A program made the position numbers and the translations under genes. A DNA stretch of 12,531 nucleotides, taken from NCBI GenBank assembly GCA_002421565.1, contig DIKC01000034.1, forward strand, positions 1 to 12,531, read 5' to 3'. Origin of the DNA: Desulfobulbaceae bacterium UBA5628 (GTDB lineage Bacteria > Desulfobacterota > Desulfobulbia > Desulfobulbales > Desulfurivibrionaceae). Below the pieces are notes generated by a model, which was not told where the DNA came from, did no database searches, and saw only the letters and a program-made list of their open reading frames with translations. Shown piece by piece: positions 1-6,454 of this stretch; position 1 is the first letter of the stretch; each line of letters starts with the position of its first letter.

Positions 1-12
1 CTTCAGGCGGTG

Positions 13-55
13 GAGTATTCACTTCCCTCCCCGGCCTGATGGGGTAGAGTACTCA
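13..55. promoter_or_regulatory. Pair of GAGTAYTCA sites upstream of the signalling operon
   Basis: GAGTATTCA (13-21) and GAGTACTCA (47-55) are near-identical nine-base sites whose starts are 34 bases apart; the second contains the perfect palindrome GAGTACTC. They lie 58-100 bases before the first gene of the operon. Two related dyads at roughly three helical turns suit a dimeric regulator, possibly the NarL-type regulator encoded at 3742-4416, but no protein is assigned and no clear -35/-10 pair is visible. Inference only. Confidence 0.25.
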
Positions 56-112
56 ATCGGTTTGCGGCGGATCGGATCGGAAGAGAGGGGAGGCGAGGGC
101 TGATAGGCGCGG

Positions 113-1033
113 ATGAAAAGGGTTCTGTTGGGCATATTCCTGCTGCTGGCCGGGCCGCGACCGGCGGCGGCTAGTGAAATCGTGGCGGTGCTGAGCGACA
201 ACTCCCGGCTCTACCAGCAGACCGTGGCCGAGTTCAGCCGCGCCCTCGCCGCCTCCTCCCTCCCGCTGTCCGGCCCCAGGTCGATCGCCGTCCCGGAGGT
301 CGAGAGCCTGCTCCTGACCGAACTAGCCGAGTCGGCGGCCCTGCCCACCCTCCTCCGTCGGCAGCGCCCGGACCTGATTCTGGCCCTGGGCGCTCCGGCC
401 CTGGCCGCGGCGCGGGAGATCGGCGAGATTCCCATCCTCTATCTTCTTGCCCCCAATGGGCCCCGGCTGGCGGCGCAACAGGCCAACATCACCGGCATCA
501 ATCTCATTCCCGCCCCCGCCGACCAGCTTGCCGCCGTGCAGCGGCTGTTTCCGGATCGTCGGCGGATCGGGCTGATTACCACCGGCGCCGGTGACCCCGC
601 CCTGGGGGATGAAGCGCGCCGTGCCGCGGCGGCTGCCGGTTTCAGCCTGGTCGTCCGCCATTGCGAGGATCATCGCCTGATTCCGGAAACGCTCAAGGAA
701 CTGGTCGGCCAGATCGACCTCTTCTGGCTCACGGCCGATCCCGATCTGCTGCGTCGGCAATATCTGCAGGCGATCATGCTTTTTTCCCTTAACGCCAAAA
801 TCCCGGTTTTCACCTTCAGCGAGCTGCTGCTGAAAGAGGGGGCGACCCTGGCGGTGAGTCCCGATCTGACAAAGATCGGCGCCCAGGCGGCCCACTTGAG
901 TCAGGCCATTCTGCGCGGCGACCGGCCCGCCCCGCAAAATCCGGAGCAACTCACCAGCCAGGTGAACCGCGCGGTCGCCGCCAAGCTGGGCCTCTCGTTG
1001 GCCGGGCCTGCCCGGTCCGGAGCCGCCCCATGA
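113..1033 (+). CDS. Secreted ABC_sub_bind-type periplasmic binding protein
   Basis: A 306-residue protein with a Sec signal peptide: K2-R3, a hydrophobic stretch at about 4-14, and a likely signal peptidase I site after RPAAA (residue 20). The mature part resembles the ABC_sub_bind family (PF04392, relatives of TrpX-like binding proteins). It has a first lobe with the pattern RRQRPDLILALGAPAL (82-97), then the hallmark NITGINLIPAPADQL (125-139) and an L-F-P-D-R-R-x-I-G-L-I hinge strand (145-155). No permease or ATPase gene of a transporter is nearby. Its stop codon overlaps the start of a histidine kinase gene (ATGA), so it more likely serves as the extracytoplasmic ligand sensor for that kinase than as a transport component; this role is inferred. 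The ligand is not predictable. The ribosome-binding site is weak: GAGGG at 95-99 is 13 bases from the ATG and GGGGAGG is further away, so the exact start is the least certain part. Confidence 0.85.
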   Translation: MKRVLLGIFLLLAGPRPAAASEIVAVLSDNSRLYQQTVAEFSRALAASSLPLSGPRSIAVPEVESLLLTELAESAALPTLLRRQRPDLILALGAPALAAAREIGEIPILYLLAPNGPRLAAQQANITGINLIPAPADQLAAVQRLFPDRRRIGLITTGAGDPALGDEARRAAAAAGFSLVVRHCEDHRLIPETLKELVGQIDLFWLTADPDLLRRQYLQAIMLFSLNAKIPVFTFSELLLKEGATLAVSPDLTKIGAQAAHLSQAILRGDRPAPQNPEQLTSQVNRAVAAKLGLSLAGPARSGAAP

Positions 1034-2640
1034 GTCCGCGCCTTCGTCTGCGGAGCCTCCGGGGCAGTCTCACCTTCCGGGCCGTGGCCGGCATGGGGCT
1101 GGCCATGCTGGTCATCATCCTGACCGGCAGCGCCATCCTTTATGCCGTTTACCGTGAGGCCCTCAGCGCCCATTTTCACCAGGAGGGCGAAACCCTGGCC
1201 CGCTCCCTGGCCCGTTCCTCCCAACTCGGAGTTTTTACTGAAAATCCCGACGAATTGCGGCCCATTTTCGAGGCTGCTCTGGAGAATGAAGACATTATCG
1301 CGGTTTATGCCTACCGGCTCACCGGAGAACCGATTTTCAAGTTCGGCGCCGAGGATCGGGAGGGCGAACTCGCGCCGCCGACACCGGCCGTATCCGGGCC
1401 GCTCGATGCGCCTGGCCGCCGCAAGACCGCGATCAAAGCCGGCGACCGCCATGCCGATTTCTGGGCCTATGTCCAGGCCGACACCGCGCCGCTGGCCGAG
1501 GAGGCCCTTTATCTCGGCGAGCCGCCGCCGCCCAGGGTCGAACGGCCCATCGGGCTGGTCTGTATCAGGATTTCCACCGATCCGATCCGGCGCTGGCTTG
1601 GTTTTCTGCGTAATGTCGGGATGGCCGCGGCCTTTTTCTTCCTGGTCGTGAGCGTCGCCACCACCTTTCTGGTCATCCGCGCCATGCACCGGCCGCTCTC
1701 CGCTTTGCTTGCCGATCTGCGCCAAAGCGGCCGAATGGCGGGGCATGGCCGGGAAGAGGAATTGCTCTCCGCCACCTACCACGACCTGCTTCGGCAGTTG
1801 AACGACTCCTTCCGGATGGTCGAGCAATTGAACCTCAACCTGGAAGAAAAGGTGCGGGAACGGACCAGCGAATTGACCGGCGCCCTGACGGAATTGCGCC
1901 AGACCCAGGCGCAACTGGTCCAGAGCGCAAAAATGGCGGCCATGGGGGAACTGGTGGCGGGCCTGGCCCACGAGATCAACAACGCCACCCATATCGTCCT
2001 GCACTCCCTGGCCAATCTCGGCCGTCGTCTCAACCAGGGGATCGCCGACCCGCGGTTGCGCCGGGAGAGCGTCACCCTCCTGGCCATGATCGAGGAGGCC
2101 GGCCGCCGCACCGCCGGGATCGTGCGGGATTTGATGACCTTTGCCCGCCCCTCCCCGGCGCATTATCAGCATTTCTTGCTCAATCAAGGGCTGCGGAGCA
2201 CCATCAGCCTGCTGGAGCATCATTTTGCCGAGGGCAAGACGACCCTGCTCACCGACTTCGATGAGCAACAACCCCACCTGCGGGGCCGGAGCGAGCAGCT
2301 CAATCAGGTCGCGCTCAATCTGCTCCTGAACGCGATCCAGGCGGCGGGCGAGGGGGGCACGGTCAAGGTGGCCACCCGCCATGACCAGCGGAATCTCTAT
2401 CTTGAGGTGGCGGACAGCGGCCCCGGGGTGGCGCCCGAGGCGCGGCCCTACATCTTCGATCCCTTTTTCACCACCAAACGGCCGGGCAAGGGCACCGGCC
2501 TCGGTCTGGCGGTCTCCTACCGGATCGTCGCCGAGCACGGCGGCAGCATCGAACTGGTTGATTCCCCGGAGTGGGGGGCGCTCTTCCGCGTCACCCTGCC
2601 CCGCGAAGTCACCCCGAACCCGAGAGAACCTCAATCATGA
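1030..2640 (+). CDS. Membrane-bound sensor histidine kinase (HisKA/HATPase_c)
   Basis: A 536-residue kinase that would sit in the inner membrane. TM1 is at about 18-40 and TM2 at about 195-218. They enclose a periplasmic sensor domain of roughly 150 residues whose start (ETLARSLARSSQLGVF) recalls CHASE8/PAS-like sensor modules. After TM2 a short HAMP-like start (HRPLSALLADL, 220-230) leads into a coiled coil (about 262-298) of the EKVRERTSEL type. The H-box is GLAHEINNATHI with phospho-acceptor H314; the proline usual after EINN is replaced by alanine. The ATP-binding domain has N-box N430/N434, G1 motif DSGPG (462-466), F-box FDPFFTTK (476-483) and G2 motif GTGLGL (488-493), so it should be active. 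It has no receiver domain. Start and stop overlap the neighbouring genes by four bases (ATGA at both ends), which indicates translational coupling. Presumed phosphate target: the REC domain encoded next. Confidence 0.92.
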   Translation: MSPRLRLRSLRGSLTFRAVAGMGLAMLVIILTGSAILYAVYREALSAHFHQEGETLARSLARSSQLGVFTENPDELRPIFEAALENEDIIAVYAYRLTGEPIFKFGAEDREGELAPPTPAVSGPLDAPGRRKTAIKAGDRHADFWAYVQADTAPLAEEALYLGEPPPPRVERPIGLVCIRISTDPIRRWLGFLRNVGMAAAFFFLVVSVATTFLVIRAMHRPLSALLADLRQSGRMAGHGREEELLSATYHDLLRQLNDSFRMVEQLNLNLEEKVRERTSELTGALTELRQTQAQLVQSAKMAAMGELVAGLAHEINNATHIVLHSLANLGRRLNQGIADPRLRRESVTLLAMIEEAGRRTAGIVRDLMTFARPSPAHYQHFLLNQGLRSTISLLEHHFAEGKTTLLTDFDEQQPHLRGRSEQLNQVALNLLLNAIQAAGEGGTVKVATRHDQRNLYLEVADSGPGVAPEARPYIFDPFFTTKRPGKGTGLGLAVSYRIVAEHGGSIELVDSPEWGALFRVTLPREVTPNPREPQS

Positions 2641-3704
2641 GCAGAAGCACGGAACCGGCAAAGGAAAAGATTCTTTACGTGGATGACGAGGAAGCCAATC
2701 TGGTCAACTTCACCATGAGCCTTGAGGACCAATATCAGGTGTTCACCGCCCTCTCCGGGGAGGAGGCGCTGCGGATCTGCCAGCGGGAGCCGGGGATCGC
2801 GGTGCTGGTCAGCGACCAGCGGATGCCGGGGATGAGCGGGCTGGAACTACTCGAAAAGGTGGATCAAGCCCATCCGGAGATGATCCGGATCATGCTTACC
2901 GCCTTCACCGATCTCGAGGTGGCCCTGGAGGCGATCAACCGTTGCCACGTTTACAGCTTTATCTCCAAGCCGTGGAAGGAAGAACTGTTGCTGCTTACCA
3001 TCCAACGCGCGGTGGAGACCCATCGCCTGATCCGGGAGAATCGCGATCTCTCCCGTCGCCTGGTCACGGTGGCGGAAGAGGAGCGGAAGCGGCTGGCCCG
3101 TGATCTCCATGACGATTTCGGCCAGATTCTGCCCTCGCTCCGTTTCACCCTGGAAGATTTGCGGGCGTCGCTGGCCCCGTCAACCCCGGAGCAGCAGCGG
3201 CTGCTCGCCCAGACCGATGAGAAATTCAACGAACTGGGCCGGATCTGCCGTAAGGCGGCCGGCAATCTGCGGCCGGACATCCTCGACCGCCTGGGCCTGC
3301 TGCCGACCATCGATACGGTGGTCAATGAATGCGCCCGGGACAACGGCATCGAGATCGAGCTGTCGGTTTGCGGTCAGCCGAAAAAGATGGATCCTGAATG
3401 CGAAACCGTAATCTATCGGGTATTCCAGGAAAGTCTCAACAACATCAGGGATCATGCCGCTGCCGGCAAGGCGGAAGTCATGGTTACCTTCAGCTATCCC
3501 TTGGTTATTCTCACCATCCGTGACAACGGCCGCGGTTTCGCGGAGGAGGAGGCGGTGGCCCGGGCGCAGCGGCAAGGACGCGGCATCGGCCTGCTGGGGA
3601 TGCGGGAACGGGTGGCCTCGATGGCCGGCAGTTTCATCCTGCGCAGCAAACCGGGCCAGGGCACCCAGATTCGGGTGGCCCTGCCCCTGGTCCGCAAGCG
3701 TTGA
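2637..3704 (+). CDS. Hybrid REC-HisKA_3 soluble histidine kinase
   Basis: A 355-residue cytoplasmic protein without membrane segments. Residues 11-125 are a receiver domain: acidic pair D16/D17, phospho-acceptor D60 in VSDQRMPGMSG, T88, and K111 in FISKPW, the variant typical of RpfG/PatA-like receivers. A linker helix leads to a HisKA_3 dimerisation domain with H158 in RKRLARDLHDDFGQ, as in NarX/DegS-type kinases. Its HATPase_c domain shows N268/N269, DNGRG (296-300) and GIGLLGMRERV (316-326). The likely job is to take phosphate on D60 from the upstream membrane kinase, or be regulated by it, and then phosphorylate the NarL-type regulator encoded downstream; this direction is inferred. Start chosen at 2637 because it overlaps the kinase stop as ATGA and begins directly with a receiver domain. 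An in-frame ATG at 2571 would add 22 residues encoded inside the upstream gene and is unlikely. Confidence 0.92.
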   Translation: MSRSTEPAKEKILYVDDEEANLVNFTMSLEDQYQVFTALSGEEALRICQREPGIAVLVSDQRMPGMSGLELLEKVDQAHPEMIRIMLTAFTDLEVALEAINRCHVYSFISKPWKEELLLLTIQRAVETHRLIRENRDLSRRLVTVAEEERKRLARDLHDDFGQILPSLRFTLEDLRASLAPSTPEQQRLLAQTDEKFNELGRICRKAAGNLRPDILDRLGLLPTIDTVVNECARDNGIEIELSVCGQPKKMDPECETVIYRVFQESLNNIRDHAAAGKAEVMVTFSYPLVILTIRDNGRGFAEEEAVARAQRQGRGIGLLGMRERVASMAGSFILRSKPGQGTQIRVALPLVRKR

Positions 3705-3730
3705 ACGGTTTTTGTCGCAAGGTTATCAGG

Positions 3731-3735
3731 GGAGG
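3731..3735 (+). promoter_or_regulatory. Ribosome-binding site fixing the regulator start
   Basis: GGAGG at 3731-3735, within a purine-rich run, lies six bases before ATG 3742. It settles the start of the response regulator: longer in-frame readings begin inside the upstream kinase gene and have no such site. Confidence 0.8.
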
Positions 3736-3741
3736 GAAGGG

Positions 3742-4416
3742 ATGAAAACGATCAGGGTGGCGGTGGCGGATGACCACGCCGTGGTTCGGGAGGGAATCAG
3801 TCAGATGCTCGCCCGGCAGCCGGATATGGAAGTGGTGGGCGAGGCGGCCAACGGCGCCGAAATGCTCATGCTGGTGCGGGAGAAAAACCCCGATGTGGCG
3901 GTGATCGACATCCAGATGCCGAAACTGAGCGGCCTCGATCTGCTGCCGATGATCATCAAGAACGCGCCCCAGACCAGGGTGGTGCTGCTCACCATGTACA
4001 AAAAGGATGCATACGCCCTGGCGGCGCTCCGGGCCGGGGCGATGGGGTACATCCTCAAGGCGGCGCCCAGCGAGGAATTGATCGGGGCGGTGCGGGCCGC
4101 GGATCGGAACGAAATCCGGCTGAGCAGTGAAATCAACCCCAAGGTGCTGAAGGATTTGCGTTTTCCCCAACTGAACCGGCAGCGGCAGGGCGATAACCGT
4201 TACGAGACCCTCAGCAACCGGGAGCAGGAGATTTTCCGCCTGGTGATCGAGGGCAATTCCACCAAGGAAATTGCCGAGATGCTTCACATCAGCCCGAAAA
4301 CCGTGGAGAAGCACCGCTCAAACATCTGCCACAAGCTGGGAATCTCCGATACCCCCTCTCTCCTCCGTTACGCCATCAAGATCGGGATCGCCGACCCGGA
4401 ACTGTGGCTGGAATAA
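3742..4416 (+). CDS. NarL/FixJ-family response regulator (REC-LuxR HTH)
   Basis: A 224-residue DNA-binding response regulator. The receiver domain (3-118) has D10/D11, phospho-acceptor D56 in VIDIQMPKLSG, T84 and K106. A linker with several basic residues joins it to a LuxR-type helix-turn-helix (about 156-212) with the family pattern LSNREQEIFRLVIEGNSTK, EIAEMLHISPKTVEKHRSNI and HKLGI. It follows the hybrid kinase by 37 nt, and HisKA_3 kinases usually pair with NarL-type regulators, so the two probably form a cognate pair. Its targets are unknown; the paired sites at 13-55 are one guess. The last 62 codons are repeated at 6264-6454, where they survive as a truncated copy (12 differences in 188 aligned bases by hand count). 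The original, at this locus, is complete. Confidence 0.95.
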   Translation: MKTIRVAVADDHAVVREGISQMLARQPDMEVVGEAANGAEMLMLVREKNPDVAVIDIQMPKLSGLDLLPMIIKNAPQTRVVLLTMYKKDAYALAALRAGAMGYILKAAPSEELIGAVRAADRNEIRLSSEINPKVLKDLRFPQLNRQRQGDNRYETLSNREQEIFRLVIEGNSTKEIAEMLHISPKTVEKHRSNICHKLGISDTPSLLRYAIKIGIADPELWLE

Positions 4417-4464
4417 ATCAGCAGATATTGCTCAAAATACAGAGCGCCACTTATTGTTTTGCCC

Positions 4465-4495
4465 CTCTGCTTCGGGAATAATCCTCCTCACGATT
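4465..4495 (+). promoter_or_regulatory. Small dyad (ATAATC/GATTAT) before the deleted PilZ copy
   Basis: The spacer carries ATAATC, an eight-base loop CTCCTCAC, then GATTAT. The same inverted repeat, with a nine-base loop, lies before the intact PilZ gene. The flanking text is also well kept (ending CTTCAGGGTCATGAGCAAG). It could be an operator or an mRNA hairpin near the ribosome-binding site; which one cannot be told from sequence alone. Confidence 0.35.
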
Positions 4496-4532
4496 ATCAC
4501 TTCAGGGTCATGAGCAAGTGAGAGGTGAAGAG

Positions 4533-4718
4533 ATGGATCAGAACGAGCAGCGGGAACTACGGCGTTGCTATCTGGCCGCGATCCTAGAGGTGTACGACGA
4601 CGAGCGCGACGAGTTGATCGGCCATCTGGACGACCAGACCCTTGGTCTGGTGTTGGGCCTGGTCAAAGTGTTCGAGTTTGCCCGGCGGTCTGAAAAATGT
4701 CTTGAGACTCTGCACTAA
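4533..4718 (+). pseudogene. Internally deleted PilZ gene copy (61 codons remain)
   Basis: The 61-residue reading frame matches the intact PilZ protein encoded at 6751-7131 over its first 32 and last 29 residues, but lacks residues 33-97 of that protein. The 195-base loss is in frame, so translation stays open, and a strong ribosome-binding site (GAGGTG at 4522-4527, five bases from ATG 4533) is present. The missing part includes the DxSxxG half of the cyclic-di-GMP motif and most of the beta barrel, so the product cannot fold as a PilZ domain. An in-frame GTG at 4518 is an alternative start. Nine of the retained residues differ from the intact copy, which fits relaxed constraint. It may still be made as a small acidic helical peptide. 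I call it a pseudogene; a new function is possible but unsupported. Confidence 0.8.
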
Positions 4719-5953
4719 AGATAATTGACCGGAATCTGGATAATTTTATCGGTCACAAGCTCTACCCTTTTGCCTCGATTGACTAGGATGCCATACGTCG
4801 CCCCGGTGTCGGCCAGAAAATTTTCCATGCCCCGCAAATTAATTCTCTTTACCACGGAACCGAGTTTGATCTCGACTGGGATGATACCGAATCCTCCCTC
4901 GATCACTAAATCCACTTCGGATTTATCAATGGTACGATAATAGGAGAATTCGAGCTGGGTAGCCATGGTCGCTTGCAATCCCCGGATTACTTCTTCGACC
5001 ACAAAACTCTCAAAGGAAAAACCGGCTACCGGATGGATCAGCAATCTGTCCAAGTCATTGATCTTGAGCAGGTAATGCAACAAACCCTGGTCGCGGAAAA
5101 ATCCTTTCCGGGCCTTCTGCACCTTTTTGAGAAGGTTCCCGGTAAAAGGAGGTAAATTTCGCCACAGGAATGTCTGGTGAATGATGTCCAGGTAATCCTT
5201 GACCGTGGACACGCTGACCTCCAGCGCCCTGGCCATATCACTCATGTTGAGCTGATGTCCGGAGAACTGGGCCAGCAAAGTGAGGAATCGCCTGAAGTTG
5301 TGGATGTTCAGCCTGGGGAAAAGCATCCTGATATCACGACCGACATAATCAATGATGTAATTTTCCATCCACTGCTGGTAAAAATCACGCTGTTGGTCAC
5401 CCTCAATCAGCGGTTCGGGGAATCCGCCTTTCAACCATGCATTCAGGCTTTGTTGCATTTGCAGGGCAGGCTGGAGCGCAAGAAAATCCCGGGGACGAGC
5501 GCCACCGCCGACCAGAAGCTCATAGATGGCCGACAGGGGTTTGTCATGCAGTTCACTTTGTTTGAAGGGCCACAGCTCGGTGGTGGCAATCCGTCCGGCC
5601 AGACTTTCGCTAATCCCTTTAATAATCGCGGGCGAACTTGATCCGGTCAGCAGAAATCTGCCTTTCCGTTTTCTGTCGCCATCGACCACCCCTCTGAGTA
5701 CCTTGAACAGCTCGGGATACTGCTGGGCCTCATCAACGATAGTCTTGTCCGGGTTCAAGGTGAAAAAAGCTACGGGATCATTGCTGATCAGTTGATAATC
5801 GTCTGGGCTTTCAAGGTCATAGTATTTCCAGTCCGGCCGGAGACTGTGGGCGAGAGTCGATTTTCCGCATTGCCTGGGGCCGATAAGCGCCACCACCGGA
5901 AACATGGCCAGCAACCGGTTGATTTTTTCTGTAAGCGCCCTTTTTTTGTCCAT
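4715..5953 (-). CDS. AAA_14/DUF4143 family ATPase (complete)
   Basis: A 412-residue protein of the AAA_14 plus DUF4143 family, whose biological role is poorly known. Walker A is GPRQCGKST (25-33), Walker B is TIVDEAQQYP (71-80), and a sensor-like strand LLTGSSSP is at 101-108. A winged-helix-like middle section follows (about 215-275, with ALEVSVSTVKDYLDII). The C-terminal DUF4143 part carries a PD-(D/E)xK-like arrangement, SEVDLV (345-350) and PVEIKLG (359-365), that is, D348, E361, K363. Length and motif set are complete, so it is probably functional. It runs against all its neighbours and is visibly poorer in G+C: a hand count gives 28 of 60 at 5101-5160, against 44 of 60 at 2401-2460. Its TAG stop overlaps the stop of the deleted PilZ copy, so the last codons lie at an insertion junction. 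Signs of transfer are therefore strong. No ribosome-binding site precedes ATG 5953. Confidence 0.92.
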   Translation of the reverse strand: MDKKRALTEKINRLLAMFPVVALIGPRQCGKSTLAHSLRPDWKYYDLESPDDYQLISNDPVAFFTLNPDKTIVDEAQQYPELFKVLRGVVDGDRKRKGRFLLTGSSSPAIIKGISESLAGRIATTELWPFKQSELHDKPLSAIYELLVGGGARPRDFLALQPALQMQQSLNAWLKGGFPEPLIEGDQQRDFYQQWMENYIIDYVGRDIRMLFPRLNIHNFRRFLTLLAQFSGHQLNMSDMARALEVSVSTVKDYLDIIHQTFLWRNLPPFTGNLLKKVQKARKGFFRDQGLLHYLLKINDLDRLLIHPVAGFSFESFVVEEVIRGLQATMATQLEFSYYRTIDKSEVDLVIEGGFGIIPVEIKLGSVVKRINLRGMENFLADTGATYGILVNRGKRVELVTDKIIQIPVNYL

Positions 5954-5962
5954 GATATTTAC

Positions 5963-5991
5963 AAGCTACAGCTAAAAATCATGGATGTCAA
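5963..5991 (-). promoter_or_regulatory. Candidate sigma70 promoter of the DUF4143 ATPase
   Basis: On the - strand a perfect TTGACA (5986-5991) is followed after 17 bases by TAGCTT (5963-5968). Transcription would start near 5956, only about three bases before ATG 5953. With no Shine-Dalgarno sequence present, the message would be nearly leaderless. The -10 match is weak (three of six, but the most conserved positions). Confidence 0.4.
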
Positions 5992-6012
5992 ATGAAAGAT
6001 AGTGGCTTGCGG

Positions 6013-6100
6013 ATAACTGGCCAGGCCCGGCGCCTGCTGGATTTCGTCAATGATCGCGCCGTCACTGTTACGATATTTTGCGAAAAGTCGTGCGGAGCGG
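6013..6100 (-). pseudogene. Walker B fragment of a second AAA_14/DUF4143 ATPase
   Basis: Read on the - strand, 6080-6010 gives LFAKYRN, then SDGAIIDEIQQAPGLASYP. The pattern AIIDEIQ-x-A-P-x-L-x-S-Y, preceded by an F-L-A-x-Y-like segment, is the Walker B region of AAA_14 ATPases. No Walker A, sensor or DUF4143 part can be found on either side, and the frame runs into unrelated codons and a stop at 5960-5962. About 25-30 codons are recognisable. It is not a piece of the complete ATPase next to it, whose Walker B reads TIVDEAQQYPELF, so it comes from a different family member. Call made by eye. Confidence 0.6.
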
Positions 6101-6146
6101 CCATGGATTGTCAATTCAGGACGCGTCTTCACCTCGCGGGAACAAT

Positions 6147-6178
6147 AAAAAAAACCCCGGCGCGAATAGCCGCCGGGG
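6147..6178 (-). terminator. Intrinsic terminator on the - strand
   Basis: A perfect eight-base stem, CCCCGGCG (6155-6162) with CGCCGGGG (6171-6178), encloses an eight-base loop. On the - strand it is followed by eight T (the A run 6147-6154 on the + strand). It lies 43 bases beyond a - strand TAA at 6222-6224, so it once ended transcription of a gene coming from the right. Confidence 0.85.
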
Positions 6179-6221
6179 GCGTCGGGCGCACCGAGGGGGT
6201 GGCGCGCTTTCCGGGTATTTC

Positions 6222-6263
6222 TTACATGGTGCGGCAGATGGTATATTCAGCGGCTTCGCTGTA
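6222..6263 (-). pseudogene. Last 13 codons of an unidentified - strand gene
   Basis: On the - strand, 6263-6222 reads YSEAAEYTICRTM followed by TAA. The frame is broken exactly at 6263/6264, where the duplicated regulator sequence begins. A strong intrinsic terminator in the right orientation lies just downstream, which is why I regard these codons as a true gene end. I do not recognise the protein. A five-base hairpin (CAGCG-GCTT-CGCTG, 6248-6261) lies beside the breakpoint. Confidence 0.4.
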
Positions 6264-6454
6264 AGGAGATTTTCCGGCTGGTGATCGAGGGCAATTCCAC
6301 CAAGGAAATCGCCAGTCTGCTTCACATCAGCCCGAAAACCGTGGAAAAGCACCGCTCAAACATCTGCCACAAGCTGGAAATCTCCGATACTCCCTCCCTC
6401 CTCCGTTACGCCATCAAAATCGGGATCGCCGACCCGGAACTGTGGCTGGATTGA
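6264..6454 (+). pseudogene. Truncated response-regulator copy (LuxR HTH only)
   Basis: These 62 codons plus a TGA repeat the C-terminal helix-turn-helix of the regulator encoded at 3742-4416, from EIFRLVIEGNSTKEIA to the final DPELWLD. Only four residues differ (E to S, M to L, G to E, E to D), and there is no frameshift or internal stop. Upstream there is no receiver domain, no in-frame ATG and no ribosome-binding site, so it is probably not translated. The end differs slightly from the intact gene: a TTGA insertion here, or a deletion there, changes the last codon and stop from GAA-TAA to GAT-TGA. It is the 5'-truncated partner of the duplication. Confidence 0.85.

Larger units (their letters stand above)
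4226..4721 (+). repeat. Direct repeat copy 1: regulator 3' end, spacer, deleted PilZ gene
   Basis: This block matches 6264-7134 in the same orientation and gene order. The regulator part (4226-4413) differs at 12 of 188 positions from its partner. The PilZ 5' part (96 bases) differs at 7 positions and the PilZ 3' part (90 bases) at 14. This copy is shorter because of two deletions: about 180 bases of the spacer and 195 bases of the PilZ gene. The homology starts at the shared AGGAGATTTTCCG and ends at the shared CACTAAAG after the PilZ stop. All counts were made by eye. Confidence 0.9.
4722..6263. other. Inserted AT-richer segment at the duplication junction
   Basis: This 1.5 kb segment separates the two direct repeats. 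From left to right it holds a complete DUF4143 ATPase (- strand), a fragment of a second AAA_14 ATPase (- strand), an intrinsic terminator (- strand) and the last codons of an unidentified - strand gene. No transposase, terminal inverted repeats or clear target-site duplication are visible, so it is a composite of foreign pieces rather than a recognisable insertion sequence. Confidence 0.65.

Noticed and set aside
901..2634. 577-codon open frame on the - strand
   Set aside because: It lies wholly antisense to the histidine kinase gene, whose motifs are complete. The - strand translation has no recognisable domain; it is open because of the high GC and codon bias.
2571..2636. Longer start for the REC-HisKA_3 kinase
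   Set aside because: The extra 22 residues are encoded inside the upstream kinase's catalytic end in another frame, and the ATGA overlap at 2637 is the typical coupling signal.
3454..3741. Longer start for the NarL-type regulator
   Set aside because: The extension lies in the upstream kinase gene and reads as low-quality arginine-rich sequence; GGAGG six bases before ATG 3742 fixes the start.
4722..6263. Insertion sequence or transposon
   Set aside because: No transposase gene, terminal inverted repeats or target-site duplication could be seen at the segment ends.
5992..6264. 90-codon + strand frame in the inserted segment
   Set aside because: No family resemblance, no ribosome-binding site, and it runs through the - strand AAA_14 fragment, the terminator and the gene tail, all of which are better supported.
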